A stretch of 64,000 nt of DNA from Wagnerdoeblera sp046292685 (GTDB lineage: Bacteria > Pseudomonadota > Alphaproteobacteria > Rhodobacterales > Rhodobacteraceae), in assembly GCF_046292685.1 (NCBI RefSeq), contig NZ_JBKBQM010000008.1:1-64000 (forward strand). The letters run 5' to 3'. Below the pieces are notes generated by a model, which worked only from the letters and a program-made list of their open reading frames with translations, was not told where the DNA came from and did no database searches. Positions 56,394 to 64,000 of this stretch are shown piece by piece (position 1 is the stretch's first letter; each line of letters starts with the position of its first letter). The translations under genes and the position numbers were made by a program.

Positions 56394-57521
56394 CTATTCC
56401 TTCGTCTCGGCGAACCAGTCGCCCGGGTCCACGGGCTGCCCGCCCTGTCTGAGTTCCATATAGAGCGTTTCCGAACCGTTTGCGCCAGTGGGGTTGCGCG
56501 CGTCCTGCACCAGATCGGCCGGGCTTTCGGCCCCGCCCATCAGCCCCAGCGGCGCCCCTGCGCCCACGACCTCGCCCACTTCGCCGAACATGGTTCCCAG
56601 CCCTGCGAGCACCAGTAGATAGCCCGGACCGGGTTCCAGGATCATCACATTTCCGTAGTCCAGAAACGGGCCGCGATAGCGGATGGTGCCCGGCCAGGGC
56701 GCGCTGACCAGCGCCTGCGGGCGGGTGGCGATGACCAGGCCGGGGCGCACCACGCCGGCGGCATCGGCCTCGCCCGCGCGGCGCAGCACCTGGCCCAGCA
56801 CCGGCAGGGGCAGGCGCCCCATCGCGCTGGTGAAGTTCGCCATGCCTTCCTGCACGTCCAGGTCGGGCGCAAGCCCGGTGGCCAGCGCATCCAGCGTGTC
56901 GGCATCCTCGATCATCAGCCGCAACCGCTCGGGGTCCGAGATGAAGCGCCGCGGCAGCGCCTGCCGGGCGGCCATCGCCTGGCTCAGCGCGGTGCGCGCC
57001 TCTTGCGCGGCCGTCAGGCCGCGTTGCAGCGTTTCGCTGGCGGCGGCCTGCAGGCGGCGCAGGTCGGCCACCTCCTGCAATTCGGCGCGCACGGTTTCGA
57101 CCTCGGCCTGCAAGGCAGGGGTCACCTCGGCCAGCATCATGCCCGACCGAGCCGTGCCCAGCGGCCCCGACGGGTGCAGCAGAAGCAGCGGCGACGGGTC
57201 GGTGCCCATGCCCGACAATACCCCGATCAGCCGGGCCACGCGGTCGCGCTTGGCCTCGAACCGCAACAGCAGGGCGGCTTCGCGGATCGACGCCTGGCGC
57301 AAAGCCTCGCGCAGGGTGGCCAGGCCCTTTTCGTAGGCGGCGATGGTGGCGCCCAGGGCCGCGACCTGATCCTTGCCGGATTTCGCCGCCTCCAGCCCCT
57401 CGATGGCGGCCAGCAAGGCACGGCTGGCTGCGGCCGCATCCTCGGCCGGGGTCTGGGCGGCGGCCGGTGTCGCCACCGCCGCCGCGAGGCAGGCCGCCAG
57501 AACCGCCCCGCCCCGCGTCAT
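56394..57521 (-). CDS. EnvC-like murein hydrolase activator (LytM without active site)
   Basis: A 375-aa periplasmic protein. The signal peptide ends ATPAAAQ, followed by long coiled-coil stretches (about residues 30-190) and a C-terminal LytM/M23 domain. The zinc ligands of M23 peptidases are missing (YLLVLAGLGTMFGEVGEVV; LYMELRQGGQPVDPGDWF), as in EnvC, which activates amidases at cell division rather than cutting peptidoglycan itself. It lies 6 bp before ctpA, and its 5' end overlaps the gpmI stop. Confidence 0.88.
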   Translation of the reverse strand: MTRGGAVLAACLAAAVATPAAAQTPAEDAAAASRALLAAIEGLEAAKSGKDQVAALGATIAAYEKGLATLREALRQASIREAALLLRFEAKRDRVARLIGVLSGMGTDPSPLLLLHPSGPLGTARSGMMLAEVTPALQAEVETVRAELQEVADLRRLQAAASETLQRGLTAAQEARTALSQAMAARQALPRRFISDPERLRLMIEDADTLDALATGLAPDLDVQEGMANFTSAMGRLPLPVLGQVLRRAGEADAAGVVRPGLVIATRPQALVSAPWPGTIRYRGPFLDYGNVMILEPGPGYLLVLAGLGTMFGEVGEVVGAGAPLGLMGGAESPADLVQDARNPTGANGSETLYMELRQGGQPVDPGDWFAETKE

Positions 57522-59035
57522 GCCACGATCAGGCTTTGCCCGGTCATCTCGGGCGGTTGCGGCAGCCCCATCAGCGCCAGCAGCGTGGGCGCCACATCTG
57601 CCAGCCGCCCGTTGCGCAGCCGCACCCCCGGCGGGCCGCCGATCAGGATGACCGGCACGGGATTGAGCGTATGCGCCGTGTGCGGTCCGCCTGTTGCCGG
57701 ATCGATCATGGTTTCGCAGTTGCCGTGGTCGGCCGTCAGCAGCATCGCCCCCCCTGCGGCCAGCACGGCCGGGATCGCCCGGGCCAGCCCGCGGTCCACC
57801 GCCTCGCAGGCGGCGATGGCGGCGGGCAGGCTGCCGGTATGGCCCACCATATCGGGGTTGGCGTAGTTGACAACGATCAGGTCGTAACCTTCGGCAATGG
57901 CCGACAGGAACTTTTCCGTGACTTCCGCCGAGGACATTTCCGGTTGCAGGTCATAGGTCGCCACCTTGGGCGATTTCGGCATGGCCCGATCCTCGCCGGT
58001 TTCGGGGGTTTCCTTGCCGCCGTTCAGGAAAAAGGTGACATGCGGGTATTTTTCCGTCTCGGCCAGCCGGAACTGGCGCAGGCCGTGGCGGGCCACCCAT
58101 TCGCCCAGCGTGTTGACCAGCACCTGCTTGGGGTAGGCCGTGGTCATGAAGGCGTCGTGATCCCTGGAATAATCCACCATGCCCAGCAGCGTCAGCCGCG
58201 GCCGCCCGGCGATGTCGAACCCGGCAAAGCCCGGCTGCCCCAGCGCCAGCAGGATTTCGCGCGCCCGGTCGGCACGGAAATTGAGGCAAAAGAACCCGTC
58301 GCCGTCGCGCATTCCGGCATGGCCCGCGATCACGTGGGGCGCGATGAATTCGTCGGTTTCGCCGGCGGCATGGGCGGCCGCGACGGCCGCCGAGGCCGTG
58401 GCGGCAGGGGTGCCTTGCCCGCGCACCATTGCGTCATAGGCGCGCTGCACCCGGTCCCAGCGGTTGTCGCGGTCCATCGCCCAGTAGCGGCCGATGACGG
58501 TGGCGATGCGCGCCCCGGGCGGCAGGCCCTGTTCCAGCGCGGCGACATAGCCTGCGGCCGACACCGGCGCCACGTCGCGCCCGTCGGTGATGGCATGCAC
58601 CGCCACCGGCACCCCGGCGCCCGCGATCATCCGTGCGGCGGCAAGGATGTGGTTCAGGTGACCATGCACCCCGCCGTCGGACACCACCCCCATCAGATGC
58701 GCGGTGCCGCCGGTGGCCTGCATCGCCGCGACGAAGTCGAGAATCGCCGGGTTGGCGAAAAAGCTGCCGTCCTCGATCGCCAGATCGATCTGGCCCAGGT
58801 CCATCGCCACCACGCGACCGGCGCCGATGTTGGTGTGGCCGACCTCGGAATTGCCCATCTGCCCGCGGGGCAGGCCGGCATCGGGGCCGTGGGTGACCAG
58901 CGTTGCATGGGGACAGTCGCGCCAGGCGGCATCGAAGGCCGGCGTATGGGCCAGGTGCGGGGCATTGGCGGCGGTGTCGTCCGACAGGCCCCAGCCATCG
59001 AGGATGCAAAGGACGACAGGTTTGCGGTGCGGCAT
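57518..59035 (-). CDS. gpmI: Cofactor-independent phosphoglycerate mutase
   Basis: A 505-aa Mn-dependent enzyme interconverting 3- and 2-phosphoglycerate. The catalytic serine is in MGNSEVGHTNIGAGR. CILDGWGLS at the N-terminus and VNYANPDMVGHTGSLPAA plus LTADHGNCETM near the C-terminus supply metal ligands. It is first of the leftward gpmI-envC-ctpA-rppH operon. Confidence 0.97.
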   Translation of the reverse strand: MPHRKPVVLCILDGWGLSDDTAANAPHLAHTPAFDAAWRDCPHATLVTHGPDAGLPRGQMGNSEVGHTNIGAGRVVAMDLGQIDLAIEDGSFFANPAILDFVAAMQATGGTAHLMGVVSDGGVHGHLNHILAAARMIAGAGVPVAVHAITDGRDVAPVSAAGYVAALEQGLPPGARIATVIGRYWAMDRDNRWDRVQRAYDAMVRGQGTPAATASAAVAAAHAAGETDEFIAPHVIAGHAGMRDGDGFFCLNFRADRAREILLALGQPGFAGFDIAGRPRLTLLGMVDYSRDHDAFMTTAYPKQVLVNTLGEWVARHGLRQFRLAETEKYPHVTFFLNGGKETPETGEDRAMPKSPKVATYDLQPEMSSAEVTEKFLSAIAEGYDLIVVNYANPDMVGHTGSLPAAIAACEAVDRGLARAIPAVLAAGGAMLLTADHGNCETMIDPATGGPHTAHTLNPVPVILIGGPPGVRLRNGRLADVAPTLLALMGLPQPPEMTGQSLIVA

Positions 59036-59103
59036 GGGCGGGCTCCGTGATGTGGCGCCGTTCTAGCCGGGAAGCCGGCGCGGGGCCAGCCCCGGCGGGT
59101 GCC

Positions 59104-60426
59104 TCAGCCCACGCGCAAGGCGCGGTCGATTGCCGCCATCCGCCCGCGAAACTGCGCCGCCACCTGGCCGGCATCGGCCAGCGCCTGCGTCGGGTCCATC
59201 GTCTGCACCACGCCGTCCCGCATCAGCCAGCGGCCGGCCACCATCGCATCGGTCACGTCGGGGGCCATCGCGGCAAAGACCAGGGTGGCGTAGATGTCGT
59301 AAACGGGGTGCAGCCGAGGGGCGGCCAGCGAAACCCGGATCAGGTCGGCCTGCTTGCCCGGCTCCAGCGAGCCGATACGCCGGTCCAGCCCCAGCACCCG
59401 CGCGCCTTCCAGCGTGGCCATGCGGATCACCTCGACCGCCGGCATCGGCTTGCGCGAGCCGCCGGCAAGCTTCTGGAACATCGACACCGGGGCGAATTGC
59501 GAAAACAGGTCCAGCGTGTTGCCGCTCATCGGGCCGTCGGTGGCAATGCCGACCGGAACGCCGGCGGCGCGCATCGCGGTGACCGGGGCGATGCCGCGCC
59601 CGCCCTTGCCGTTGGCGCGCGCGTTGTGCGCCACGCCCACGCCGGCGTCGGCCATCAGCGCGATATCCGCCGCCGTCACGTGCAGGGCATGCGCGGCCAC
59701 CAGCCCGCGCCGCAGCAGGCCGGCCCGCGCCACCGCCTGCACCGGGGTCAGGCCAAGCGCCGCCGCCCAGTCTTTTTCCGGCCCGGTTTCGGCAAGGTGC
59801 ATCTGCACCGGCAGGTCCGGGTGCGCCTCGGCCCAGGCCGCCACCCGTTCCATCACCGCGATCCCGGTGGAATAGGGCGCATGCGGCGCGATCGAGGGCG
59901 TGATGCGCGGGTGCCCCTGCCAGCGGTCCACCAGTTCGGCCACCCGGTCGAAGCCTTCGTCGAAATCGCGGTGGTCGGGGGGGCCGAAGTCGGCCAGCGT
60001 CTGCCCCACCACGGCGCGCAGCCCGGCGGCATCCAGCACCTCGGCCACCACGGTTTCGAAATAATACATGTCGGCCACGCAGGTCACCCCGCCGCGGATC
60101 AGCTCCAGCGCCGACAGGGCCGTGCCCGCGCGCACCATCTGCGGCGAGACGAACGCGCGTTCCAGCGGCAGGATATAGCGGTAAAGCCGGTCGTCCACAT
60201 CCTCGCCCAGGCCCCGGAACAGCGACATGGCCAGGTGGCTGTGCGGGTTGACCATGCCGGGCATCAGCACATCGCCGCCCAGGTCGAGGGCGCCGGCGGC
60301 ATCGGGCGGGTCGCCTGCGCCCAGGGCCGCGATCCGGTCGCCTTCCACCCGCAGCCAGCCGCGGTCGATCACCGGCATGTCCGGCGTGCAGGGCAGGATC
60401 AGCGCGTTGGCGAACAGCACGCTCAT
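59104..60426 (-). CDS. Amidohydrolase/deaminase (SsnA/TRZ/ATZ type)
   Basis: A 440-aa metal-dependent hydrolase. Metal ligands appear as NPHSHLAMSLFRG (HxH), APHAPYS, QMHLAETG and the terminal aspartate in GIATDGPMSGNT. The family deaminates ring amino groups (guanine, cytosine, adenosylhomocysteine, triazines) or removes halides; the substrate is not evident. The start at MSVLFANAL overlaps the stop of the ABC ATPase upstream, so it is coupled to an importer and probably processes the imported compound. Confidence 0.87.
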   Translation of the reverse strand: MSVLFANALILPCTPDMPVIDRGWLRVEGDRIAALGAGDPPDAAGALDLGGDVLMPGMVNPHSHLAMSLFRGLGEDVDDRLYRYILPLERAFVSPQMVRAGTALSALELIRGGVTCVADMYYFETVVAEVLDAAGLRAVVGQTLADFGPPDHRDFDEGFDRVAELVDRWQGHPRITPSIAPHAPYSTGIAVMERVAAWAEAHPDLPVQMHLAETGPEKDWAAALGLTPVQAVARAGLLRRGLVAAHALHVTAADIALMADAGVGVAHNARANGKGGRGIAPVTAMRAAGVPVGIATDGPMSGNTLDLFSQFAPVSMFQKLAGGSRKPMPAVEVIRMATLEGARVLGLDRRIGSLEPGKQADLIRVSLAAPRLHPVYDIYATLVFAAMAPDVTDAMVAGRWLMRDGVVQTMDPTQALADAGQVAAQFRGRMAAIDRALRVG

Positions 60427-61469
60427 TCGGGCGGCAGGATGCAGCACTGCGACGGTTCGGGGGCCAGATGCACGGCCTGCCCCGGCTCCCGGGGGCTGGT
60501 CAGCGGCCCGGTGGCCAGCATCGGCCCCAGCGGCGTGTCGCAGGCATACTGGTAGGCGCGGCCCAGATAGGTGCGCAGGCCCAGCCTTGCCGGAATCCCT
60601 GCATCGGCCAGCACCAGCCCTTCGGGACGGCTGGCCAGGGTAAAGCGGTCGGGGATGGCGCCGAAATCGTCCTGGTTCAGCACCAGCGAAACGCCCTTGT
60701 CCCCCGCCGTCACCCGCGCGCCGTCGCGCGCCGTCACCGTCAGCGGCATCAGGTTTTCGAACCCGACGAACCGGGCGACAAAGGCATTCGCCGGCCGCTG
60801 ATACAGGGTTTCCGGGGTGTCGAACTGCATGATCCGCCCCGCATGCATGATCGCCACGCGGTCCGAGATGGAAAACGCCTCCTCCTGGTCGTGGGTCACG
60901 AACACGCTGGTCGTGCCGTTGGCGCGTTGCAGGGTGCGAATCTCGGCCCGCATTTCCAGCCGCAGCCGGGCATCGAGGTTCGACAACGGCTCGTCGAACA
61001 TCAGCAAGGGCGGCTCGATCACCAGCGCGCGGGCCAGCGCCACGCGCTGCCGCTGGCCGCCCGACAGCGCACCGGGCAGGCGGTCGGCCAGATGGTCGAG
61101 CCCCACCCGTGCCAGCATGGCAGCGATGCGTGCGCTGCGGTCGGGCGCCGCCACCCCGCGCTGCTTCAGCCCGAAGGCCACGTTTTCCGCCACCGTCAGG
61201 TGGGGAAACAGCGCATAGCTTTGAAACACCAGCCCGATGTCGCGCTTGTGCGCGGGCAGGCGGGTCAGGTCCTTGCCGCCAAGGGTGATGGTGCCCGCGG
61301 TCGGCTCCAGAAACCCCGCGACCAGCCGCAGGGTCGTGGTCTTGCCGCAGCCGGATGCCCCCAGCAGCGACACAAGCTCGCCCGCCGGCACGGTCAGCGA
61401 CAGGTCGTCCAGCACCCTGGTGGTGCCGTAATGCGCGGTCAGGTTCTGCAGGATCAGGGCTTGGGTCAT
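60423..61469 (-). CDS. ABC transporter ATPase, polyamine (PotA) type
   Basis: A 348-aa ATPase. Walker A is GASGCGKTTTLRLV (about residue 37), signature LSGGQRQRVALARAL, Walker B LLMFDEPLSNLDARL, and the C-terminal TOBE-like domain occupies residues about 270-348. It is fourth in the binding-protein, permease, permease, ATPase, amidohydrolase operon. The coupled deaminase suggests a nitrogenous ring compound rather than a polyamine. Confidence 0.92.
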   Translation of the reverse strand: MTQALILQNLTAHYGTTRVLDDLSLTVPAGELVSLLGASGCGKTTTLRLVAGFLEPTAGTITLGGKDLTRLPAHKRDIGLVFQSYALFPHLTVAENVAFGLKQRGVAAPDRSARIAAMLARVGLDHLADRLPGALSGGQRQRVALARALVIEPPLLMFDEPLSNLDARLRLEMRAEIRTLQRANGTTSVFVTHDQEEAFSISDRVAIMHAGRIMQFDTPETLYQRPANAFVARFVGFENLMPLTVTARDGARVTAGDKGVSLVLNQDDFGAIPDRFTLASRPEGLVLADAGIPARLGLRTYLGRAYQYACDTPLGPMLATGPLTSPREPGQAVHLAPEPSQCCILPPE

Positions 61470-61473
61470 GGGG

Positions 61474-62262
61474 TCATTTCGCCAGGAAGGTCAGGCCCAG
61501 CGTGCGTTCCACCACCGCCATCACCGCCACGGTCAGCAGCATCAGCAGCACGGACACGGAGGCAACGACAGGGTCGAAGAACTGTTCGACATGGGCCAGG
61601 ATCTGGATCGGCAGGGTGGAAACGCCCGGGCCGGTCAGGAACAGCGACACCGACACATCGTTGACCGAGGTGATGAACGCCAGGATGAAGGCCGCGATCA
61701 CGCCGGCGCGGATGTTGGGCAGCACGATGGTGAAAAAGGTCTTGACCGGCGGCGAGCCCAGCGACACCGCCGCCTCCTCGATGGCAAAGTCGAAGCTGGC
61801 CAGCGAGGCCGACACCACCCGCACGCAATAAGGCAGCACGATCAGCGTGTGCCCCATCAGCAGCACGGCAAAGATCGGCAGGTCCGACCCCACCGCCACC
61901 GAGCGCAGCAGCGAAAAGCCCAGCACGATTTCCGGCACCAGCACCGGCAGCACGAACAGCGTGGACAGCCAGCCCGGCAACTGGATGCGGTATCGGTTCA
62001 GCGCATAGGCCGCCGGAATCCCGATCAACAGCGCCAGCGCCGTGGCGAGGAAGGCGATTTGCAGGCTGGTGACGATGGTGCGCCGGAACGCGCCGATTTC
62101 CCAGATCTGCCAGAACCAGTGCAGCGTCAGCCCCCTGGGCGGAAAGGTCAGGTAACTGGTGTCCGACAGCGCGGCGCCGAACACGATCACCAGCGGCCCC
62201 ATCAGGAACAGGTAGACCAGCACGGCAAAGGCGATCAGCGGCAGGGGAACGGGGCTTTTCAT
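61474..62262 (-). CDS. ABC transporter permease, PotC type
   Basis: A 262-aa inner-membrane permease with six helices. Its EAA loop is EEAAVSLGSPPVKTFFTIVL. It starts 1 bp after the PotB-type gene and ends 4 bp before the ATPase gene. Confidence 0.92.
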   Translation of the reverse strand: MKSPVPLPLIAFAVLVYLFLMGPLVIVFGAALSDTSYLTFPPRGLTLHWFWQIWEIGAFRRTIVTSLQIAFLATALALLIGIPAAYALNRYRIQLPGWLSTLFVLPVLVPEIVLGFSLLRSVAVGSDLPIFAVLLMGHTLIVLPYCVRVVSASLASFDFAIEEAAVSLGSPPVKTFFTIVLPNIRAGVIAAFILAFITSVNDVSVSLFLTGPGVSTLPIQILAHVEQFFDPVVASVSVLLMLLTVAVMAVVERTLGLTFLAK

Positions 62263-62263
62263 C

Positions 62264-63088
62264 TCAGGTCGCCATCGGGTTCAGCCGCCGGGCCACGCGC
62301 GTCATGCCCAGCACGACAAGGATGGTGACCACCACCATGATCGCCGCCACGGTCGATGCCCCCGCCCAGTCGAACGCCACCATCGCGCGCTGGTGCAACA
62401 GCGTGCCCATGACCATCTGCCGTTCGCCCCCCAGCAGTTGCGGCGTGGCATAGGCGGTGAAGCTGCCGGTAAACACCAGCACCGCGCCCACGATCAGCCC
62501 CGGCACCGCCAGCGGGAACACCACCTGCCGGAAGGTGGCGGCAGGCGTCGCGCCAAGGGATGCAGCCGCCTGCAGCAGATCGTCGGGGATGCCCTCCAGC
62601 ACCCCCACCAGCGTCAGGATCATCAGCGGGACGAACAGATAGACCATCGCCACGATGACCGCGCCTTGAGTGTAAAGCATGCTCAACGGCGCATCCACGA
62701 CCCCGATCCACAGCAGAAAGCTATTCAGAATCCCGTTCTTGCCCAGCACGATCAACCAGGCAAAGGACCGCACCACTACCCCGGTCAGCAGCGGAAACAC
62801 CGCCGCGACGATCAGGATGCTGCGCCAGCGCGGCGGGGCGCGCGACACGACAAAGGCGGTCAGGAACCCGACGAACAGCGACACCAGCGTGGTGATGGCG
62901 GCAATCTCCAGCGTGCGCCACAGCACCGTGCGCCGGAAGCCCGAGTTGAAGAACGCCGCATAGGGGGCCAGCGGGCCGGCGGGCTCGGCAAAGGTCGCAA
63001 GGATGGTCGCCCCCACCGGCAGGATCAGACAGGCCACCACCAGCATCAGCGCGGGCAGGCTCAGCATCCATCCGGTCAGGCGGCGCAT
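62264..63088 (-). CDS. ABC transporter permease, PotB type
   Basis: A 274-aa inner-membrane permease. Six helices are visible, and the EAA loop reads LLQAAASLGATPAATFRQVV. It pairs with the PotC-type protein. It is preceded by the binding-protein gene, 55 bp away. Confidence 0.92.
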   Translation of the reverse strand: MRRLTGWMLSLPALMLVVACLILPVGATILATFAEPAGPLAPYAAFFNSGFRRTVLWRTLEIAAITTLVSLFVGFLTAFVVSRAPPRWRSILIVAAVFPLLTGVVVRSFAWLIVLGKNGILNSFLLWIGVVDAPLSMLYTQGAVIVAMVYLFVPLMILTLVGVLEGIPDDLLQAAASLGATPAATFRQVVFPLAVPGLIVGAVLVFTGSFTAYATPQLLGGERQMVMGTLLHQRAMVAFDWAGASTVAAIMVVVTILVVLGMTRVARRLNPMAT

Positions 63089-63143
63089 GGCAGATCCTTC
63101 GGCATGCGCCCGCGCGGGATGCGACCCGCGCGGGCAGGTCGGC

Positions 63144-64000
63144 TTACATGCCGAAGATTTCGTTCCAGCGATCGACCCAGGCGGACTTCGCCGCGTTCAT
63201 CCTGGCGTAGTCCATCCGCTGGAGGCTGTTGATCATCGCCTCGCCATAGGTCCAGCCCTTGGCCGCCTCGGGCGACAGTTCCACCGCCTTGGCGACCGGG
63301 GCATCCACGCCATTCTCGGCCAGCACCTTTTGCAGCGCGGGGTCGAGGATGAAGTTGATGAACTCGTGCGCAAGGTCCACGTTCGCGGCGCCCTTGGGGA
63401 TGTTCACCGTGTTCAGCACCGCGATGTCGCCATCGACCAGCTGCGCCCATTCGATGGTCGGCACCGCGTCGCGCAGCCGCCCCAACGTGAAGTCCTGGGT
63501 CAGCGACACGGTTACCTCGCCGGTCGAGAACAGGTTGATCATCTCGGACCCGGTGTTGTAGTTCTTCACCACATTGCCCTTCAGCGCCGCGATCTGCTCA
63601 AAGGCGGGGCCTGCATCGGCATAGGCATCGGTCCCGGCCTTTTCGCCGGCGATCACCACCACCATCGGGCCGGCCGTCGTGGTGATGCCGGGCAGCGAGA
63701 CCGAAGCCTTCAGATCCTCGCGCCACAGGTCGCCCCAGGAGGTGATCGGCTGCACCTTGGCGCCGTCGTAGACGATGCCGATGCGGCCCACCGTATAGGC
63801 TGGGCCGTAGCCGCCTTGCGGATCGCGGGCGATGTCGTGCAGGCCGGCCAGGTTGGGGATCTTTGCCGGGTCGATCTTCTGGAACAGCCCTTCGTCCACG
63901 CCGATCTGGCTGAAGCTGTCGGTCAGGTAGATCACGTCCACGCCCTTGCCGTCGCGGATTTTCACCTTGTTCAGACGGTCGGCGTTGTTGCCGGTCTCGA
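63144..64000 (-). CDS. ABC transporter substrate-binding protein, polyamine type (partial)
   Basis: The C-terminal 285 or so residues of a periplasmic PotD/SBP_bac-type receptor; the reading frame stays open to the right edge, so the N-terminus and signal peptide are outside the window. Visible segments are GVDVIYLTDSFSQIGV, YGPAYTVGRIGIVYDG and EFINFILDPALQKVLAENG. A GTG at 63965 is not the real start. It is first of the amidohydrolase-linked operon. Confidence 0.9.
   Translation of the reverse strand, partial: ETGNNADRLNKVKIRDGKGVDVIYLTDSFSQIGVDEGLFQKIDPAKIPNLAGLHDIARDPQGGYGPAYTVGRIGIVYDGAKVQPITSWGDLWREDLKASVSLPGITTTAGPMVVVIAGEKAGTDAYADAGPAFEQIAALKGNVVKNYNTGSEMINLFSTGEVTVSLTQDFTLGRLRDAVPTIEWAQLVDGDIAVLNTVNIPKGAANVDLAHEFINFILDPALQKVLAENGVDAPVAKAVELSPEAAKGWTYGEAMINSLQRMDYARMNAAKSAWVDRWNEIFGM

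Overview
The window is high-GC (about 70%) alphaproteobacterial DNA. It carries spheroidene-type carotenoid and bacteriochlorophyll genes (crtI, crtB, crtA, bchI, bchD, bchO, bchP, bchG), PpsR/CrtJ-type TGT-N12-ACA operators, and dense operons joined by ATGA/GTGA stop-start overlaps. Together these point to a phototrophic member of the Rhodobacteraceae (Rhodobacter and relatives). No rRNA, tRNA or CRISPR array was found.

Layout. 0.2-9.2 kb: a reductive pyrimidine/hydantoin catabolism locus. It has a RutR-like TetR regulator with two matching operators, a beta-ureidopropionase-type hydrolase, dihydropyrimidinase, and an NMT1/THI5-type ABC importer. A GIY-YIG nuclease gene bracketed by two large hairpin repeats sits inside it. 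9.4-11.0 kb: a PfkB sugar/adenosine kinase and endonuclease III. 11.1-19.5 kb: a shrunken, decaying Mu-like transposable prophage. It holds a repressor, a broken ner-like gene, a two-cistron transposase, a MuB-like ATPase, GemA, a damaged major head protein, a head-decoration fragment, the I protease and a Mor-like activator, and starts next to a 28-nt G tract. 19.5-26.2 kb: housekeeping and regulatory genes (Ada-like DNA repair, OmpA lipoprotein, FadR-type regulator, SDR, argB, ferredoxin-like protein, SixA phosphatase), with an 800-bp GC-rich gene desert.

26.3-37.6 kb is the most unusual part. A SARP/BTAD-TPR regulator lies beside a small gene set with a nitrile-hydratase-leader-like (NHLP) protein, an animal-type heme peroxidase, a degenerate amidase-fold protein and a divergently transcribed YcaO protein. 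This looks like an undescribed RiPP-type pathway. It is followed by a Slam-type outer-membrane translocon with its candidate lipoprotein cargo, and by a PDZ-membrane histidine kinase with a LuxR-type response regulator.

37.7-43.5 kb: the infA-maf-rng-yacG operon and a purine-salvage group (adenine deaminase, nucleoside hydrolase, phosphoribosyltransferase). 43.5-54.5 kb: one block of the photosynthesis gene cluster in three operons (crtI-crtB; crtA-bchI-bchD-bchO; bchG-bch2-bchP-idi), with PpsR-type sites in front of the divergent crtI/crtA pair and in front of bchG. 54.6-59.0 kb: rppH, ctpA, an EnvC-like protein and gpmI in one tightly packed operon. 59.1-64.0 kb: an amidohydrolase with a polyamine-type ABC importer whose binding-protein gene runs off the right edge.
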